A DNA stretch of 58,538 nt from Levilactobacillus senmaizukei DSM 21775 = NBRC 103853 (GCF_001592085.1 NZ_BCWD01000015.1:1-58538); one strand, 5' to 3'; positions 18,395-28,351 are shown, counted from the stretch's first letter. Numbers and translations are program-made. Notes: generated by a model not told the origin, from the letters alone.

Positions 18395-19102
18395 ATGGAT
18401 GCAGACCATCTATCAGAACGATTGGCAACGGTCGCCGGCTACGTGCCAACGGGGAGCCGTTTAGCTGACATCGGGACCGACCACGCGTATTTGCCCGTTA
18501 ACCTGGCCAAGCGGGGCGTCATTATTAGCGGCGTTGCCGGTGAGGTTGTCCGGGGCCCCTTTGAGAATGCGCGTCACGAGATTGACCGCGAAGGGTTGTC
18601 CGATCAGATCACGGCCCGCTTAGCTAACGGTCTCAAAGCCATCGAACCTGGGGACCAAATTGATACGGTCGTCATTGCTGGGATGGGTGGCGCCCTGATT
18701 ACCCAGATCCTGACGCAGGACTTCGGCCGTCTGGAAGGGGTTAATCGCCTTGTGTTACAGCCCAACGTGGGCGAAATGAACGTGCGACAATTTCTGATGG
18801 ACCACGGTTTTTCCTTGGTGGCCGAGCAAATCTTGGCCGAAGATGGGCACACCTACGAAATCTTGGTAGCCGATCGCCAGCCGGTGGTTCATCCGTATAC
18901 CGCCGATGAGTTGCGCTTCGGTCCCTTTCTGTTGGCCGAGCACAATCCCATCTTTATCGAAAAGTGGCGACACGAGTTGGCCCGAAGCCAGGCCGTTTTG
19001 AAACAAGTCCGGTCGGCCGCGGTGGTGCCCGTCGATAAGGTTGCAGCGCTAGAACAAGCGATTGCCGAAATTGAGGAGGTCCTACACCGTGTTAGTGCGT
19101 GA
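18395..19102 (+). CDS. trmK: tRNA (adenine(22)-N1)-methyltransferase TrmK
   Basis: A 235-residue S-adenosylmethionine-dependent methyltransferase that modifies A22 of bacterial tRNAs. The AdoMet-binding motif is SRLADIGTDHAYLPVNLAKR (about 21-40), and IDTVVIAGMGGALI near residue 88 is the family signature loop. The ATG at 18395 follows GAAAGGAAG. It overlaps nif3 by 14 bases, the usual Firmicutes arrangement (yqfN-yqfO in Bacillus). In that arrangement it normally follows the sigma-factor gene; here about 8 kb of accessory genes intervene. Confidence 0.95.
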   Translation: MDADHLSERLATVAGYVPTGSRLADIGTDHAYLPVNLAKRGVIISGVAGEVVRGPFENARHEIDREGLSDQITARLANGLKAIEPGDQIDTVVIAGMGGALITQILTQDFGRLEGVNRLVLQPNVGEMNVRQFLMDHGFSLVAEQILAEDGHTYEILVADRQPVVHPYTADELRFGPFLLAEHNPIFIEKWRHELARSQAVLKQVRSAAVVPVDKVAALEQAIAEIEEVLHRVSA

Positions 19103-19895
19103 GTTAATCGACCGATTTGAACGGTTTGCCCCACAGACCTGGGCGGAGCCTTGGGACCATGTCGGCCTGCAATTGGGCCGGCTGGATGCCGAGGTGCACA
19201 AAGTCTTAGTTACCTTGGATGTTCGTCCAGAGGTAGTTGATGAAGCGATTGCGGTGGGAGCTGACCTGATCTTTGCACACCATCCCCTGATGTTCCATGC
19301 CGCCAAGGACCTGGACCTAGCCAATCCGCAAAATCAAATGTATGCCACGCTGCTACAACACGGCATCACGGTCTACGGGGCCCATACGAACCTGGACAGC
19401 GCGCCGGGTGGTATGAACGACTGGTTGGCGACGGCCCTGAACTTGCAGGACTGTGCCGGGTTGGTACCTAGTAACGGGGCCACGGCGACGCCGGCGGTAA
19501 CCATGGGACGCGTGGGGGCGCTGCCGACGTCCATGACGGTCAGTGAGTTTGCGATGACTTGCAAAAAGGTGTTTAACGTGCCCGGTTTGCGGTTAATCAG
19601 TCATCGTCCGGAGGCCATGGTGCACCGGGTGGCGGTCTTAGGCGGTAGTGGTAGCGAATTCTATCCGGCCGCTATGGCGGCCCAGGCCGATGTCTATGTG
19701 ACGGGGGATGTTTCGTATCATCCCGCCCATGACATGCTGGCGGCTGGATTTAGTGTGGTTGATCCGGGCCACCATATCGAGAGCATCTGCATTCCCCATT
19801 TGACCCGGATGTTTCAGGACTGGACCACGGCGAATGACTGGCCACTGACGGTGGTGGCAACGCAGATCAATACGGATCCGTTTACTTTTATTTAG
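19089..19895 (+). CDS. NIF3-like dinuclear metal-binding protein (YqfO family)
   Basis: About 268 residues of the Nif3/DUF34 family, with the conserved metal-ligand blocks FAHHPLMFHAAKDL (about 63-76), YGAHTNLDSAPGGMNDWL (about 96-113) and SYHPAHDML with DPGHHIES near the C-terminus. It lacks the PII-like insert of roughly 100 residues found in Bacillus YqfO. Proposed roles for the family (GTP cyclohydrolase-like activity, metal insertion, cofactor repair) remain uncertain. I choose the GTG at 19089 because it sits nine bases after GAGGAGG and matches the family N-terminus; an upstream ATG at 19062 would lie deep inside trmK. Confidence 0.9.
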   Translation: MLVRELIDRFERFAPQTWAEPWDHVGLQLGRLDAEVHKVLVTLDVRPEVVDEAIAVGADLIFAHHPLMFHAAKDLDLANPQNQMYATLLQHGITVYGAHTNLDSAPGGMNDWLATALNLQDCAGLVPSNGATATPAVTMGRVGALPTSMTVSEFAMTCKKVFNVPGLRLISHRPEAMVHRVAVLGGSGSEFYPAAMAAQADVYVTGDVSYHPAHDMLAAGFSVVDPGHHIESICIPHLTRMFQDWTTANDWPLTVVATQINTDPFTFI

Positions 19896-19947
19896 CGCGT
19901 CAAACGCGTAAACTAAACTTAGTGTTAATTTATTTGAGGAGTGATTT

Positions 19948-21192
19948 ATGTTGGCAAAGTATGAAAATTTGATTCCCCGGTTTCTGAAATACGTTAAGAT
20001 TAATACCCGGTCGAATCCTAATTCAACGACGATTCCTTCCGAACCGCGCTTGATGGACTTCGCAAAGGGCTTGGTCAAGGACCTAAAGGCCATTGGCTTG
20101 GATAACGTCCACATCAATGACCAATCTGCCTACGTCTACGCCACCTTACCAGCGAACACGACGAAGCAGGTGCAAAAGATTGGGTTCATTTCTCACTTTG
20201 ATACCGCTGACTTTAACAGTGAAAACATCCAGCCCCAGATCGTGGAAGACTACGATGGCAAGTCCGTCATCAAGTTGGACGACGCTGGCAAATTCACCTT
20301 GGATCCAGCCGTTTTCCCTAACTTGAAGAACTACGCCGGGCAAACGCTGATCACTTCCGATGGGTCAACTTTGTTGGGGGCCGATGACAAGTCCGGAGTT
20401 GCCGAAATTATGGCAGCCATGGAATATCTGTTAGCCCATCCGGAAATCAAACATGGTGAAATCGAAATTGGCCTGGGACCCGACGAAGAAATCGGTTCTG
20501 GTGCCGATCATTTCGACGTTAAGGACTTTGGGGCCGACATTGCTTACACGGTTGATGGGGGCCCATTAGGTCAATTGGAATACGAAACTTTCAACGCGGC
20601 TGATGCGCAAGTTGAAATTACCGGAACCAACGTGCATCCCGCCGAGGCTAAGGGAGTGATGGTTAACGCGTCCCAAGTTGCCATGGACTTTCACGCCGCC
20701 TTACCCGCGCATGATCGGCCGGAAAATACTGAGGGTCGCGAAGGCTTCTTCCACTTGTACAGTATGAATGGGACGGTTGATTCGGCTCACCTGGGTTATA
20801 TCATCCGAGATCACGATCGGGAAATCTTCGAAGACCGTAAGAAACTCTTCCAAGGGATTGCCGATCAGATGAATAAGGACTTCGGCAGTGACCGGCTCAA
20901 GGTGACTATCAAGGACCAATACTACAACATGCGTGAGGTTATCGAGAAGGATATGACGGTGGTTGATTTGGCTAAGGATGCCTTTGCCGCCTTGGACATT
21001 AAGCCACTCATTTTCCCAGTTCGTGGGGGGACCGATGGCTCCAAGATTTCCTTCATGGGCTTGCCAACACCCAACCTCTTCGCTGGTGGAGAAAACATGC
21101 ACGGTCGGTTTGAATACGTTTCCGAAGAGACCATGGAACGGGCAACCGACGTGGTTGTCGAGATCGCCAAACTCGCCGAAGCGCAGGCTTAA
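19948..21192 (+). CDS. pepT: Peptidase T (tripeptide aminopeptidase)
   Basis: A 414-residue zinc metallopeptidase of the M20B family that removes the N-terminal residue from tripeptides in the cytoplasm, part of lactobacillar peptide use. Visible metal and catalytic blocks are [11 protein letters not shown] (about 78-88), [13 protein letters not shown] (about 140-152), [13 protein letters not shown] (about 173-185), [13 protein letters not shown] and, near the C-terminus, [14 protein letters not shown]. Length is typical. The ATG at 19948 follows GAGGAGTG. It appears monocistronic, between nif3 and the CtsR-controlled clpB. Confidence 0.97.
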   Translation: MLAKYENLIPRFLKYVKINTRSNPNSTTIPSEPRLMDFAKGLVKDLKAIGLDNVHINDQSAYVYATLPANTTKQVQKIGFISHFDTADFNSENIQPQIVEDYDGKSVIKLDDAGKFTLDPAVFPNLKNYAGQTLITSDGSTLLGADDKSGVAEIMAAMEYLLAHPEIKHGEIEIGLGPDEEIGSGADHFDVKDFGADIAYTVDGGPLGQLEYETFNAADAQVEITGTNVHPAEAKGVMVNASQVAMDFHAALPAHDRPENTEGREGFFHLYSMNGTVDSAHLGYIIRDHDREIFEDRKKLFQGIADQMNKDFGSDRLKVTIKDQYYNMREVIEKDMTVVDLAKDAFAALDIKPLIFPVRGGTDGSKISFMGLPTPNLFAGGENMHGRFEYVSEETMERATDVVVEIAKLAEAQA

Positions 21193-21199
21193 ATTAATT

Positions 21200-21216
21200 A
21201 GTCAAACTTGGTCAAA
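21200..21216 (+). promoter_or_regulatory. CtsR operator upstream of clpB
   Basis: AGTCAAA-n3-GGTCAAA (21200-21216) matches the direct heptad repeat RGTCAAANNNRGTCAAA bound by CtsR, the class III heat-shock repressor. A likely -10 element TAGAAT lies at 21244-21249 with a weak -35 (TTTCAT, 21221-21226) 17 bases before it. CtsR binding here would block the promoter until heat stress. Confidence 0.85.
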
Positions 21217-21263
21217 TTATTTTCATTTTCGATCAAGATCAGTTAGAATATGAATGAAAAATC

Positions 21264-21292
21264 GAGGTTAACCGGTTGGTTGCCTCTTTTTT
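21264..21292 (+). terminator. Terminator-like hairpin in the clpB leader
   Basis: GAGG (21264-21267) pairs with CCTC (21283-21286), and AACC pairs with GGTT inside, followed by a T run to 21292. It lies after the clpB promoter and before its ribosome-binding site, so it may attenuate clpB or terminate pepT transcripts. Confidence 0.5.
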
Positions 21293-21336
21293 AGACCGAA
21301 AATTAATGAAATTTAATCGATTGAGGGGGAGTTTAA

Positions 21337-23943
21337 ATGAATCCAGAAAAAATGACGCAAGGCTTAACGGATGCGATTGCAGAGGCTCAACAGATTGCCA
21401 TGACGCGCCGGCATCAGGATGTGACGGTGGCCCATCTATTCAAGTTCTTAGTTCAGCCGGGTGAGCTGGCCCGCCAGATCTTTCAAGACGCCGGCTTAGA
21501 CGTGACCGCGCTCGATCAGGAGCTCGACCGTGAGTTGGACAGCATCAGTACCGTTACCGGGAGTGGTGTGCAGTATGGCCAACAGTTCTCGCGAAACCTA
21601 ACGGAGTTGTTCCAAACAGCCGATCAAGTTCGGGTCGCCTACAATGATGACTTTATGGCCATCGATACGGTGGTGATCGCGCTGATGAAGCTGACGGGTG
21701 AGTCACTGACCGATTACCTCAAGGCCCAGGGCGTCACGGAAAAGAAGTTGCGCCAGGCCGTCGACAAGCTGCGTGGTGGCGAACGGGTCACCTCGAAGAA
21801 TCAAGAGGACCAATATAAAGCATTGGAAAAGTATGGGACCGACCTGGTTAAGGCCATGCGAAGTGGCAAGATTGACCCGATTATTGGCCGCGACGACGAG
21901 ATTCTCTCGGTCATTCGGATTTTGTCGCGCAAGACGAAGAATAATCCCGTGTTGATCGGGGAGCCCGGGGTGGGTAAGACCGCGATTGTCGAGGGCCTAG
22001 CCCAGCGGATTGTTCGTGGCGACGTGCCGGATAACTTGCAGGATAAGACGATTTTCTCGCTCGATATGGGGTCTCTGATTGCTGGGGCCAAGTACCGGGG
22101 TGAATTTGAGGAACGCCTGAAGGCGGTGTTGAAGGAAGTCACCAAGAGTAACGGCCAGATTATCATGTTCATCGATGAGATTCACAACATTGTTGGTGCC
22201 GGAAAGACTGAAGGCAGTATGGATGCCGGCAACCTGTTGAAGCCAATGTTGGCCCGCGGCGAGCTTCATTTGATTGGGGCGACGACCTTGGACGAATACC
22301 GCCAATATTTGGAGAAAGATAAGGCGCTAGCCCGTCGATTCCAACGGGTTGTTGTGGATGAACCCAGTGTAGACGACACCGTCACTATCCTGCGGGGCCT
22401 CCGGGAACGCTTCGAAATTCATCACGGGGTCCGGATTCATGACAATGCCTTGATTGCGGCGGCTAAGTTGTCCGATCGTTATTTGACCGATCGATTCCTG
22501 CCCGATAAAGCGATTGACCTGGTTGATGAGGCCTCAGCCTCGATTCGAGTCGAGATGAATTCCGCGCCCACCGAACTAGACCAAGCGCGGCGGCAACTTA
22601 TGCGGATGCAGGTCGAACAGACGGCCCTGAAGCAGGAAACCGATGCTGCCTCGAAACAACGCTTGACGGAATTGAAGAAGGAACTTGCCGATACGCAAGA
22701 AAAGGTCGATCAACTGGGTGCCCGGTGGCAGGACGAAAAGAGCGCCATTAAGAAATTGGGCGATCAGAAGCAGGCATTGGACGAGGCTAAGCGTGATTTG
22801 GCAAATGCCGAAGCGCAGTACGATCTGAACAAGGCCGCCGAGCTTCAACATGGCACCATTCCACAATTGGAAAAGCAGTTGGCTGCGTTGGAAAAGCAAG
22901 ATCAACAAGCCAACTGGCTGGTATCCGAGTCTGTGACCGAAAATGAAATTGCCGCGGTGGTTAGTCGGATGACCGGCATTCCCGTGACCAAGTTGGTTCA
23001 AGGTGAGCGTGAGAAGCTACTGAAGTTAGCCGATCGGTTGCACGACCGGGTCGTTGGACAGGATCAGGCGGTTTCGGCCGTGGCAGATGCCGTCCTGCGT
23101 TCCCGGGCTGGTTTACAGGATCCCACGAAACCCTTAGGGTCGTTCCTGTTTCTCGGGCCAACCGGGGTTGGGAAGACCGAATTAGCCAAGGCGCTGGCCG
23201 AAAACCTTTTCGACAGTGAAGACCATATGGTGCGGATCGATATGAGTGAGTACATGGAGAAGGAGTCCGTGTCACGCTTGGTTGGTGCGGCCCCTGGTTA
23301 CGTGGGCTACGAAGAGGGGGGTCAGCTGACCGAGGCCGTGCGGCGTAATCCGTACACGATTGTTCTGTTTGATGAGGTGGAGAAGGCTCATCCGGATGTC
23401 TTTAACCTGTTATTGCAAGTCCTGGATGATGGCCGGCTGACCGACAGCCAAGGTCGGACGGTGGACTTTAAGAATACGATCCTCATCATGACCTCTAACC
23501 TGGGGTCCGAGATTCTATTGAATGGTACGGATGATCAGGGGCATATCGAACCAGAAGCTCAGGAACAGGTTGCCCAATTGTTACAGACCCACTTCCGGCC
23601 AGAATTTTTGAATCGAATTGACGAGACCATCATGTTTACTCCATTGTCCTTGGCCGATGTCCAGCAGATTGTGGTTAAGTTGATTGACCATTTGGCGGTT
23701 CGATTGCATGAACAGCAGCTCGACCTGACCATTTCGCCGGCGGCTCAGTCCTGGATTGCCAAGGCAGGTTATTTGCCGGCTTACGGCGCACGACCATTGC
23801 AGCGCTTTATCACAACCCACGTGGAAACTCCGTTGGCTCGGGAGCTAATTGCCGGAAAGATTCCCGCGCATAGTCTGATTACGATCGATGTGGCTGACGA
23901 CACGTTGACGTTCACCCATGCCCCGCAGCCGGATGTCGATTAA
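21337..23943 (+). CDS. clpB: ClpB disaggregase chaperone
   Basis: An 868-residue AAA+ chaperone that resolubilises aggregated proteins with DnaK. The N-terminal Clp repeat domain covers about 1-145. NBD1 has Walker A GEPGVGKT (208-215) and the pore loop [11 protein letters not shown] long coiled-coil middle domain (about 405-530), diagnostic of ClpB over ClpA/ClpC, follows. NBD2 has Walker A GPTGVGKT (607-614), then [15 protein letters not shown]. No IGF/L loop for ClpP docking is apparent, consistent with ClpB. The ATG at 21337 follows GAGGGGGAG. A CtsR box governs the promoter and a terminator closes the unit at 23991. Confidence 0.97.
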   Translation: MNPEKMTQGLTDAIAEAQQIAMTRRHQDVTVAHLFKFLVQPGELARQIFQDAGLDVTALDQELDRELDSISTVTGSGVQYGQQFSRNLTELFQTADQVRVAYNDDFMAIDTVVIALMKLTGESLTDYLKAQGVTEKKLRQAVDKLRGGERVTSKNQEDQYKALEKYGTDLVKAMRSGKIDPIIGRDDEILSVIRILSRKTKNNPVLIGEPGVGKTAIVEGLAQRIVRGDVPDNLQDKTIFSLDMGSLIAGAKYRGEFEERLKAVLKEVTKSNGQIIMFIDEIHNIVGAGKTEGSMDAGNLLKPMLARGELHLIGATTLDEYRQYLEKDKALARRFQRVVVDEPSVDDTVTILRGLRERFEIHHGVRIHDNALIAAAKLSDRYLTDRFLPDKAIDLVDEASASIRVEMNSAPTELDQARRQLMRMQVEQTALKQETDAASKQRLTELKKELADTQEKVDQLGARWQDEKSAIKKLGDQKQALDEAKRDLANAEAQYDLNKAAELQHGTIPQLEKQLAALEKQDQQANWLVSESVTENEIAAVVSRMTGIPVTKLVQGEREKLLKLADRLHDRVVGQDQAVSAVADAVLRSRAGLQDPTKPLGSFLFLGPTGVGKTELAKALAENLFDSEDHMVRIDMSEYMEKESVSRLVGAAPGYVGYEEGGQLTEAVRRNPYTIVLFDEVEKAHPDVFNLLLQVLDDGRLTDSQGRTVDFKNTILIMTSNLGSEILLNGTDDQGHIEPEAQEQVAQLLQTHFRPEFLNRIDETIMFTPLSLADVQQIVVKLIDHLAVRLHEQQLDLTISPAAQSWIAKAGYLPAYGARPLQRFITTHVETPLARELIAGKIPAHSLITIDVADDTLTFTHAPQPDVD

Positions 23944-23961
23944 TTGAAGACTTGTTTGAAG

Positions 23962-23991
23962 AGAGCCTGGTATCGTTCAGGCTCTTTTTTT
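23962..23991 (+). terminator. Intrinsic terminator after clpB
   Basis: AGAGCCTG (23962-23969) and CAGGCTCT (23978-23985) form a perfect stem followed by a run of T to 23991. Confidence 0.9.
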
Positions 23992-24021
23992 GCTAAACAA
24001 GTTCTGAACGTGTGTTCGAAC

Positions 24022-24052
24022 TTGCCGGCTGACGCCAGATTTCTGGTATAAT
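24022..24052 (+). promoter_or_regulatory. Extended -10 promoter of dnaE
   Basis: TATAAT (24047-24052) is preceded by TGG, an extended -10. A TTGCCG at 24022-24027 lies 19 bases upstream, a suboptimal spacing that the extended -10 would compensate. Confidence 0.65.
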
Positions 24053-24086
24053 ACACTTAACGATTTTTTCAGAAGGGGGCGGCGCC

Positions 24087-27000
24087 ATGTTTGTGCCATT
24101 ACAGGTGTTAAGCACCTATAGCCTGTTACAGAGTACGAATAGTATTGATCAATTGGTTCAAACGGCCAAGGAACGGGGATACCAGGCCTTGGCCTTGACC
24201 GATCGCAACGTTATGTATGGTGAAGTGGCCTTTTACAATGCCTGTCAGCAGGCCGGCATCAAGCCGCTATTGGGGTTGACTTTGACGGTCCAGGGACTGA
24301 CCGACCCCACGCAGACGGCCGATTGGGTTCTGATTGCCAGTGACTTTCAGGGATATCAACAACTCATGCAGTTGTCGACCGCGTATCAGGTGGCCGATGG
24401 TGCCGTTGACTTGTCCCAACAAGTGGCCAATCTGAGCCATCTGAAGGTGATCGCACCGTTAACGGGAGAGATTCAGGATCTCTTGGCGGCGGGAGCCGGG
24501 GATGCCGCAGTGCAAGTGATTCGGCAGTTCCAGGCCTGGTGTACACCGGCCAATGTCTTTATTGGTATTAGCCCCGAACAGTTGTCCGCGGAACAGACGG
24601 CCCGCAAGGCCTTGGCCGAGCAAACGGCGGCCCCGTTGGTAGGGTTAGCGCCAGTCGATTATTTAGACGCCGAGGATTATTTTGCGGTGACCGTCTTACG
24701 GGCCATCGGAGCCGGTGAAACGGTCACCGATTTACCAGCGGCCCAGGCCAAACGTGGCGAACACTGGTTGAAGCCGGCAGTCGAACAGTTGAGCCAATTT
24801 CAAGCGGCGGGATTGGCAGCAGCGGCCGCAACCACGGCAGAACTGGCAGCAGCCACGACGGTGACGTTACAGTTCAAACAACCGCAATTGCCGCAATTTC
24901 CAACGCCGGATCAGCAGACCTCTCAAGATTACCTGCACCAATTGTGCCAGCGGGGGTTGACGTGGCGATTGAAAGAATTGGGAATTGTCGAGTCGGCACC
25001 GTACCAGGAGCGGTTAGACCGCGAGCTAGGGGTTATTCATCGAATGGGATTTGATGATTACTTCTTGATTGTGTGGGACGTCATGCACTTTGCCCACCAG
25101 GCTCACATCCAGACCGGGCCTGGTCGGGGCTCCGCGGCTGGTTCATTGGTGGCCTATGTTTTGGCCATCACCGAAGTTGACCCGTTGACCTACAACCTCC
25201 TGTTTGAACGATTCTTAAATGAAGACCGGGCCCAGATGCCCGATATTGACCTGGATATTCCGGACGACAAACGCGAACAGGTCTTGCAGTACGTTCATGA
25301 TAAGTATGGGCACGATCGGGTAGCCCAAATCATTACCTTTGGCACGTTAGCGGCCAAGGCCGCGCTGCGGGATGTGGGGCGAGTCCTTGGCGTGCCACCT
25401 TATGAGATGAGCGATTGGAGTGCCGCGATTCCGGCCCAACTCCACATTACTTTGAAGGCAGCCTATGACCAGTCGCAACGGCTGCGTAACTTGGTAGCCG
25501 ATTCCGATCGCAACCAGTTATTATTTGAGACGGCTCGGCGTTTGGAAGGCTTGCCGCGTAATTATTCGACCCATGCGGCCGGGATCGTTTTAAGCCAAGG
25601 GGCGCTGACCGATCTGGTACCGTTACAGCCGGGAAGTGAAGACCTGCTAATGACCCAGTATCCCAAGGACACCGTTGAGGCGGTGGGCCTGTTGAAGATG
25701 GACTTCTTGGGGTTACGTAATCTGAGTATCTTGGCTAATGCCTTAGACCTAGTGGCGAAGCAGACCGGGACCCGACCGGACCTGAATCAAATTGACCTGA
25801 ATGACCCGGCCACGTTACAACTATTTGCCGCCGGGGAGACTAACGGGGTCTTTCAGTTCGAATCGGCTGGCATTAAGCGGGTGTTGCGAACCCTGCGGCC
25901 CGATAGCTTCGAATTAGTTGCTGCCGTGAACGCGTTGTATCGGCCCGGTCCAATGGAAAATATCGATACCTTCATTCGCCGTAAGGATGGCCGAGAACCG
26001 GTAACCTTTCCGGCGGCGGCACTAAAACCAATTTTGGGTCCCACCTATGGCGTCCTAGTCTATCAAGAACAGGTTATGCAGGTGGCCGCCGTCATGGGGG
26101 GCTTTAGCCTGGGTGAAGCCGATTTGCTGCGTCGAGCGATGAGTAAGAAAAAGAAGCAAACGATGGATGCGATGCAGAAGAAGTTCGTAGCGGGAGCCCT
26201 CAAATTAGGGTATCCGGCGGCCGTCGCACAACAAGTCTTTGCCTATATGGACCAGTTTGCCAATTATGGGTTTAACCGATCACATGCGGTCGCCTATAGT
26301 AAGCTGGCCTTTCAATTGGCTTACCTGAAGGCTCACTATCCGGCACCATTTTACGCGGCATTATTAAACTCGGTGATTAATGTGCCGGTTAAGACCAAAA
26401 TGTATTTGACCGAGGCCAAACGCCACGGCGTTCAAGTGCTGCCGCCGGATATTAACCAGTCTGGAGCCTACTTTAATCTCCGACAAGGAGCCATTATCTT
26501 TGGTTTGAGCTCGATTAAGGGGGTGCGCCGTGACTTTTTGCGGGCGATCCTGGCCGATCGACGAGCTAAGGGGCCGTTCCAGAATTTGCATGAGTTTTTG
26601 CAGCGAGTTGAAGATAAATACCGCAAGCCAGATCTGTTGAATGCCATGGTTTACGCCGGGGCGTTCGATCACTTTGGTTACAATCGGGCGGAGCTCTTGG
26701 CTGCCATGCCGGAATTCCTCAGTAGTGTGGAATTATCCGGCGACAATGTGGAATTGTTCAGTGCGCTGGCCCCCAAGGTCACTCGGCAACCGGATCTGGA
26801 CTTGATGACCAAGTTGACCCAAGAGGATGCCGTGCTGGGCGCCTACTTGTCGGGGCACCCGGTGGAACAGTATCGCGACCTAGGTGAACGTCTCCATACG
26901 ACTGCCATTACCGATCTTGCGGCCGATAACTTGGTGACGGTCATCGTCTATGTGACTAAGATTCGTACCATCCGAACCAAGCGCGGCGAACCGATGGCGT

Positions 27001-27437
27001 TTGTCACTGGCAGCGACGAGACCGCCGACGTTAGTATCACCATCTTTCCCAACCAGTACCGGCAAATGGCGGATTGGCTGGCCACCAATCAGGTACTGGT
27101 CGTCAAGGGGAAGGTGGAGCAGCAACGGGGCTTGCAGATCGTTGCCAACCAGGTGACTTTGGCGGAAAAGATGACGACACCGGCTACTAAGGCGCTACCT
27201 AAGGGGCCCCGTTGGTTCATCCGGGTGGATGCCGACCATGATGAGCGGGGGATTGCCGAACAACTTGGTCAATTCCTGACTGACCATCATGGATCGGTTC
27301 CGGTCATTGTTTATCAGGTCCAATCCGATCGCAAGCGCGTCATGCCCAAGCGGCAATGGCTTAGTGCCGAAGCAGCGTTGCAACCGGCCCTAGAAGCCTT
27401 AATGGGTCCGGGAAATATTGTTCTACAAAATGGATAG
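24087..27437 (+). CDS. dnaE: DNA polymerase III alpha subunit DnaE
   Basis: An 1116-residue replicative polymerase of the DnaE type, which in Firmicutes extends primers before PolC takes over. The N-terminal PHP domain (VLSTYSLLQSTNSID, about 7-21) is followed by the palm, with GPGRGSAAGSLVAYVL and the catalytic aspartates in PDIDLDIPD (385-393). Then come the fingers and the tandem helix-hairpin-helix region, and an OB-fold domain near the C-terminus (LVTVIVYVTKIRTIRTKRG). Length is usual for the Gram-positive DnaE. The ATG at 24087 follows AGAAGGGGGCGG. Confidence 0.97.
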   Translation: MFVPLQVLSTYSLLQSTNSIDQLVQTAKERGYQALALTDRNVMYGEVAFYNACQQAGIKPLLGLTLTVQGLTDPTQTADWVLIASDFQGYQQLMQLSTAYQVADGAVDLSQQVANLSHLKVIAPLTGEIQDLLAAGAGDAAVQVIRQFQAWCTPANVFIGISPEQLSAEQTARKALAEQTAAPLVGLAPVDYLDAEDYFAVTVLRAIGAGETVTDLPAAQAKRGEHWLKPAVEQLSQFQAAGLAAAAATTAELAAATTVTLQFKQPQLPQFPTPDQQTSQDYLHQLCQRGLTWRLKELGIVESAPYQERLDRELGVIHRMGFDDYFLIVWDVMHFAHQAHIQTGPGRGSAAGSLVAYVLAITEVDPLTYNLLFERFLNEDRAQMPDIDLDIPDDKREQVLQYVHDKYGHDRVAQIITFGTLAAKAALRDVGRVLGVPPYEMSDWSAAIPAQLHITLKAAYDQSQRLRNLVADSDRNQLLFETARRLEGLPRNYSTHAAGIVLSQGALTDLVPLQPGSEDLLMTQYPKDTVEAVGLLKMDFLGLRNLSILANALDLVAKQTGTRPDLNQIDLNDPATLQLFAAGETNGVFQFESAGIKRVLRTLRPDSFELVAAVNALYRPGPMENIDTFIRRKDGREPVTFPAAALKPILGPTYGVLVYQEQVMQVAAVMGGFSLGEADLLRRAMSKKKKQTMDAMQKKFVAGALKLGYPAAVAQQVFAYMDQFANYGFNRSHAVAYSKLAFQLAYLKAHYPAPFYAALLNSVINVPVKTKMYLTEAKRHGVQVLPPDINQSGAYFNLRQGAIIFGLSSIKGVRRDFLRAILADRRAKGPFQNLHEFLQRVEDKYRKPDLLNAMVYAGAFDHFGYNRAELLAAMPEFLSSVELSGDNVELFSALAPKVTRQPDLDLMTKLTQEDAVLGAYLSGHPVEQYRDLGERLHTTAITDLAADNLVTVIVYVTKIRTIRTKRGEPMAFVTGSDETADVSITIFPNQYRQMADWLATNQVLVVKGKVEQQRGLQIVANQVTLAEKMTTPATKALPKGPRWFIRVDADHDERGIAEQLGQFLTDHHGSVPVIVYQVQSDRKRVMPKRQWLSAEAALQPALEALMGPGNIVLQNG

Positions 27438-27460
27438 ACCAATTTTACGAAAAATACCTC

Positions 27461-27489
27461 TGGACTATTTGTACCAGTGTTGGTATGAT
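27461..27489 (+). promoter_or_regulatory. Promoter of the transaldolase-like gene
   Basis: TGGACT (27461-27466), a 17-base spacer, then TATGAT (27484-27489). The -10 element is embedded in a perfect dyad (see next entry). Confidence 0.6.
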
Positions 27490-27497
27490 TATACCAA
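27480..27497 (+). promoter_or_regulatory. Perfect operator-like dyad over the -10 of the transaldolase-like gene
   Basis: TTGGTAT (27480-27486) and ATACCAA (27491-27497) form a perfect 7-base inverted repeat with a 4-base centre. The position over the -10 element is typical of repressor operators. The family of the binding protein cannot be assigned from sequence alone and no candidate regulator is adjacent. Confidence 0.55.
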
Positions 27498-27531
27498 TAA
27501 CTGATGTAAATCTACTTTGGAGGTATTTTTC

Positions 27532-28260
27532 ATGCAATTGAAAGTCAAAGTTTATTCTGATGGTGCGGAATTATCCGCAATGAAGGCAGTCGCAGCTAAA
27601 GGGGTTGTGGAAGGGTTCACAACAAATCCTAGTTTGATGAAGGCCGCCGGGATTACGGATTACTTGGCATTTGCCAAAGAGGCCGTGGCCACATTCCCCG
27701 ACCAATCGATTAGTTTCGAAGTCTTTGGTAATACGCCTGAACGGATGTTGGCAGAAGCCAAGGTCTTGGCCGCACTGGGCAAGCATGTCGCGGTTAAGGT
27801 TCCGATCATTCGGGCCAGTGGTGAAGACAATGCCGCGGTGATTACTGCCTTATCCGATGCCGGCGTTCACGTTAATGTGACCGCTATCACAACTCTCGAC
27901 CAAGTGAAGCTGGCCGTTTCCGCCCTGAATGCCGAGGTTGGGGGGATCGTTTCCGTCTTTGCCGGTCGAATTGCCGACACCGGCGTTGACCCAATCCCAT
28001 TAATGAAGGCTGCTGCAACGGCTTGTCACGCTAAGGACAATGTCGAATTACTCTGGGCTAGCACCCGCGAAGTCTTTAACATCGTTGAGGCCGACGAAAC
28101 TGATTGTGATATTATTACCGTGCCACCTAAGATTTTGGCTAAGCTGCCAAAGTTCGGGAAGGATGCTTTCCAAGTTTCCGTCGACACCGTCAAGACCTTT
28201 GACCAAGATATTGCGGAATTAGGTTTTACCATTCCCGTTGAAGGTGCCCCAGAAGTATAG
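27532..28260 (+). CDS. Transaldolase / fructose-6-phosphate-aldolase-like protein
   Basis: A 242-residue Schiff-base aldolase of the compact transaldolase family. TTNPSL (30-35) and the Lys of VAVKVPI (Lys89, the expected Schiff-base residue) are present, as are VFAGRIADTG near residue 145 and LLWASTREVFNI near residue 175, both matching the family. Members either transfer a dihydroxyacetone group (transaldolase) or cleave fructose-6-phosphate; sequence alone does not separate these. The start is the ATG at 27532 after TTGGAGG; the TTG inside that ribosome-binding site is rejected. It lies between dnaE and pyk, the place of pfkA in many lactobacilli, and has its own promoter and terminator. 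Confidence 0.9.
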   Translation: MQLKVKVYSDGAELSAMKAVAAKGVVEGFTTNPSLMKAAGITDYLAFAKEAVATFPDQSISFEVFGNTPERMLAEAKVLAALGKHVAVKVPIIRASGEDNAAVITALSDAGVHVNVTAITTLDQVKLAVSALNAEVGGIVSVFAGRIADTGVDPIPLMKAAATACHAKDNVELLWASTREVFNIVEADETDCDIITVPPKILAKLPKFGKDAFQVSVDTVKTFDQDIAELGFTIPVEGAPEV

Positions 28261-28280
28261 TTAAAAATTATTCTTAAAAT

Positions 28281-28311
28281 AACCTACTGGTTATACAACC
28301 AGTAGGTTTTT
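28281..28311 (+). terminator. Intrinsic terminator after the transaldolase-like gene
   Basis: AACCTACTGGTT (28281-28292) and AACCAGTAGGTT (28297-28308) pair perfectly over 12 bases with a 4-base loop, followed by T residues. Confidence 0.9.
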
Positions 28312-28337
28312 AAGTAGGATAATCCCTTTAATACCGG

Positions 28338-28351
28338 GGAAAGCGCTTACT
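28338..28351 (+). promoter_or_regulatory. cre-like (CcpA) site upstream of pyk
   Basis: GGAAAGCGCTTACT matches the cre consensus TGWAANCGNTNWCA at all but the two end positions. It lies 64 bases upstream of the likely pyk -10 element (28418). CcpA activates glycolytic pyk operons in several lactic acid bacteria, so an activating role is plausible. Confidence 0.55.
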
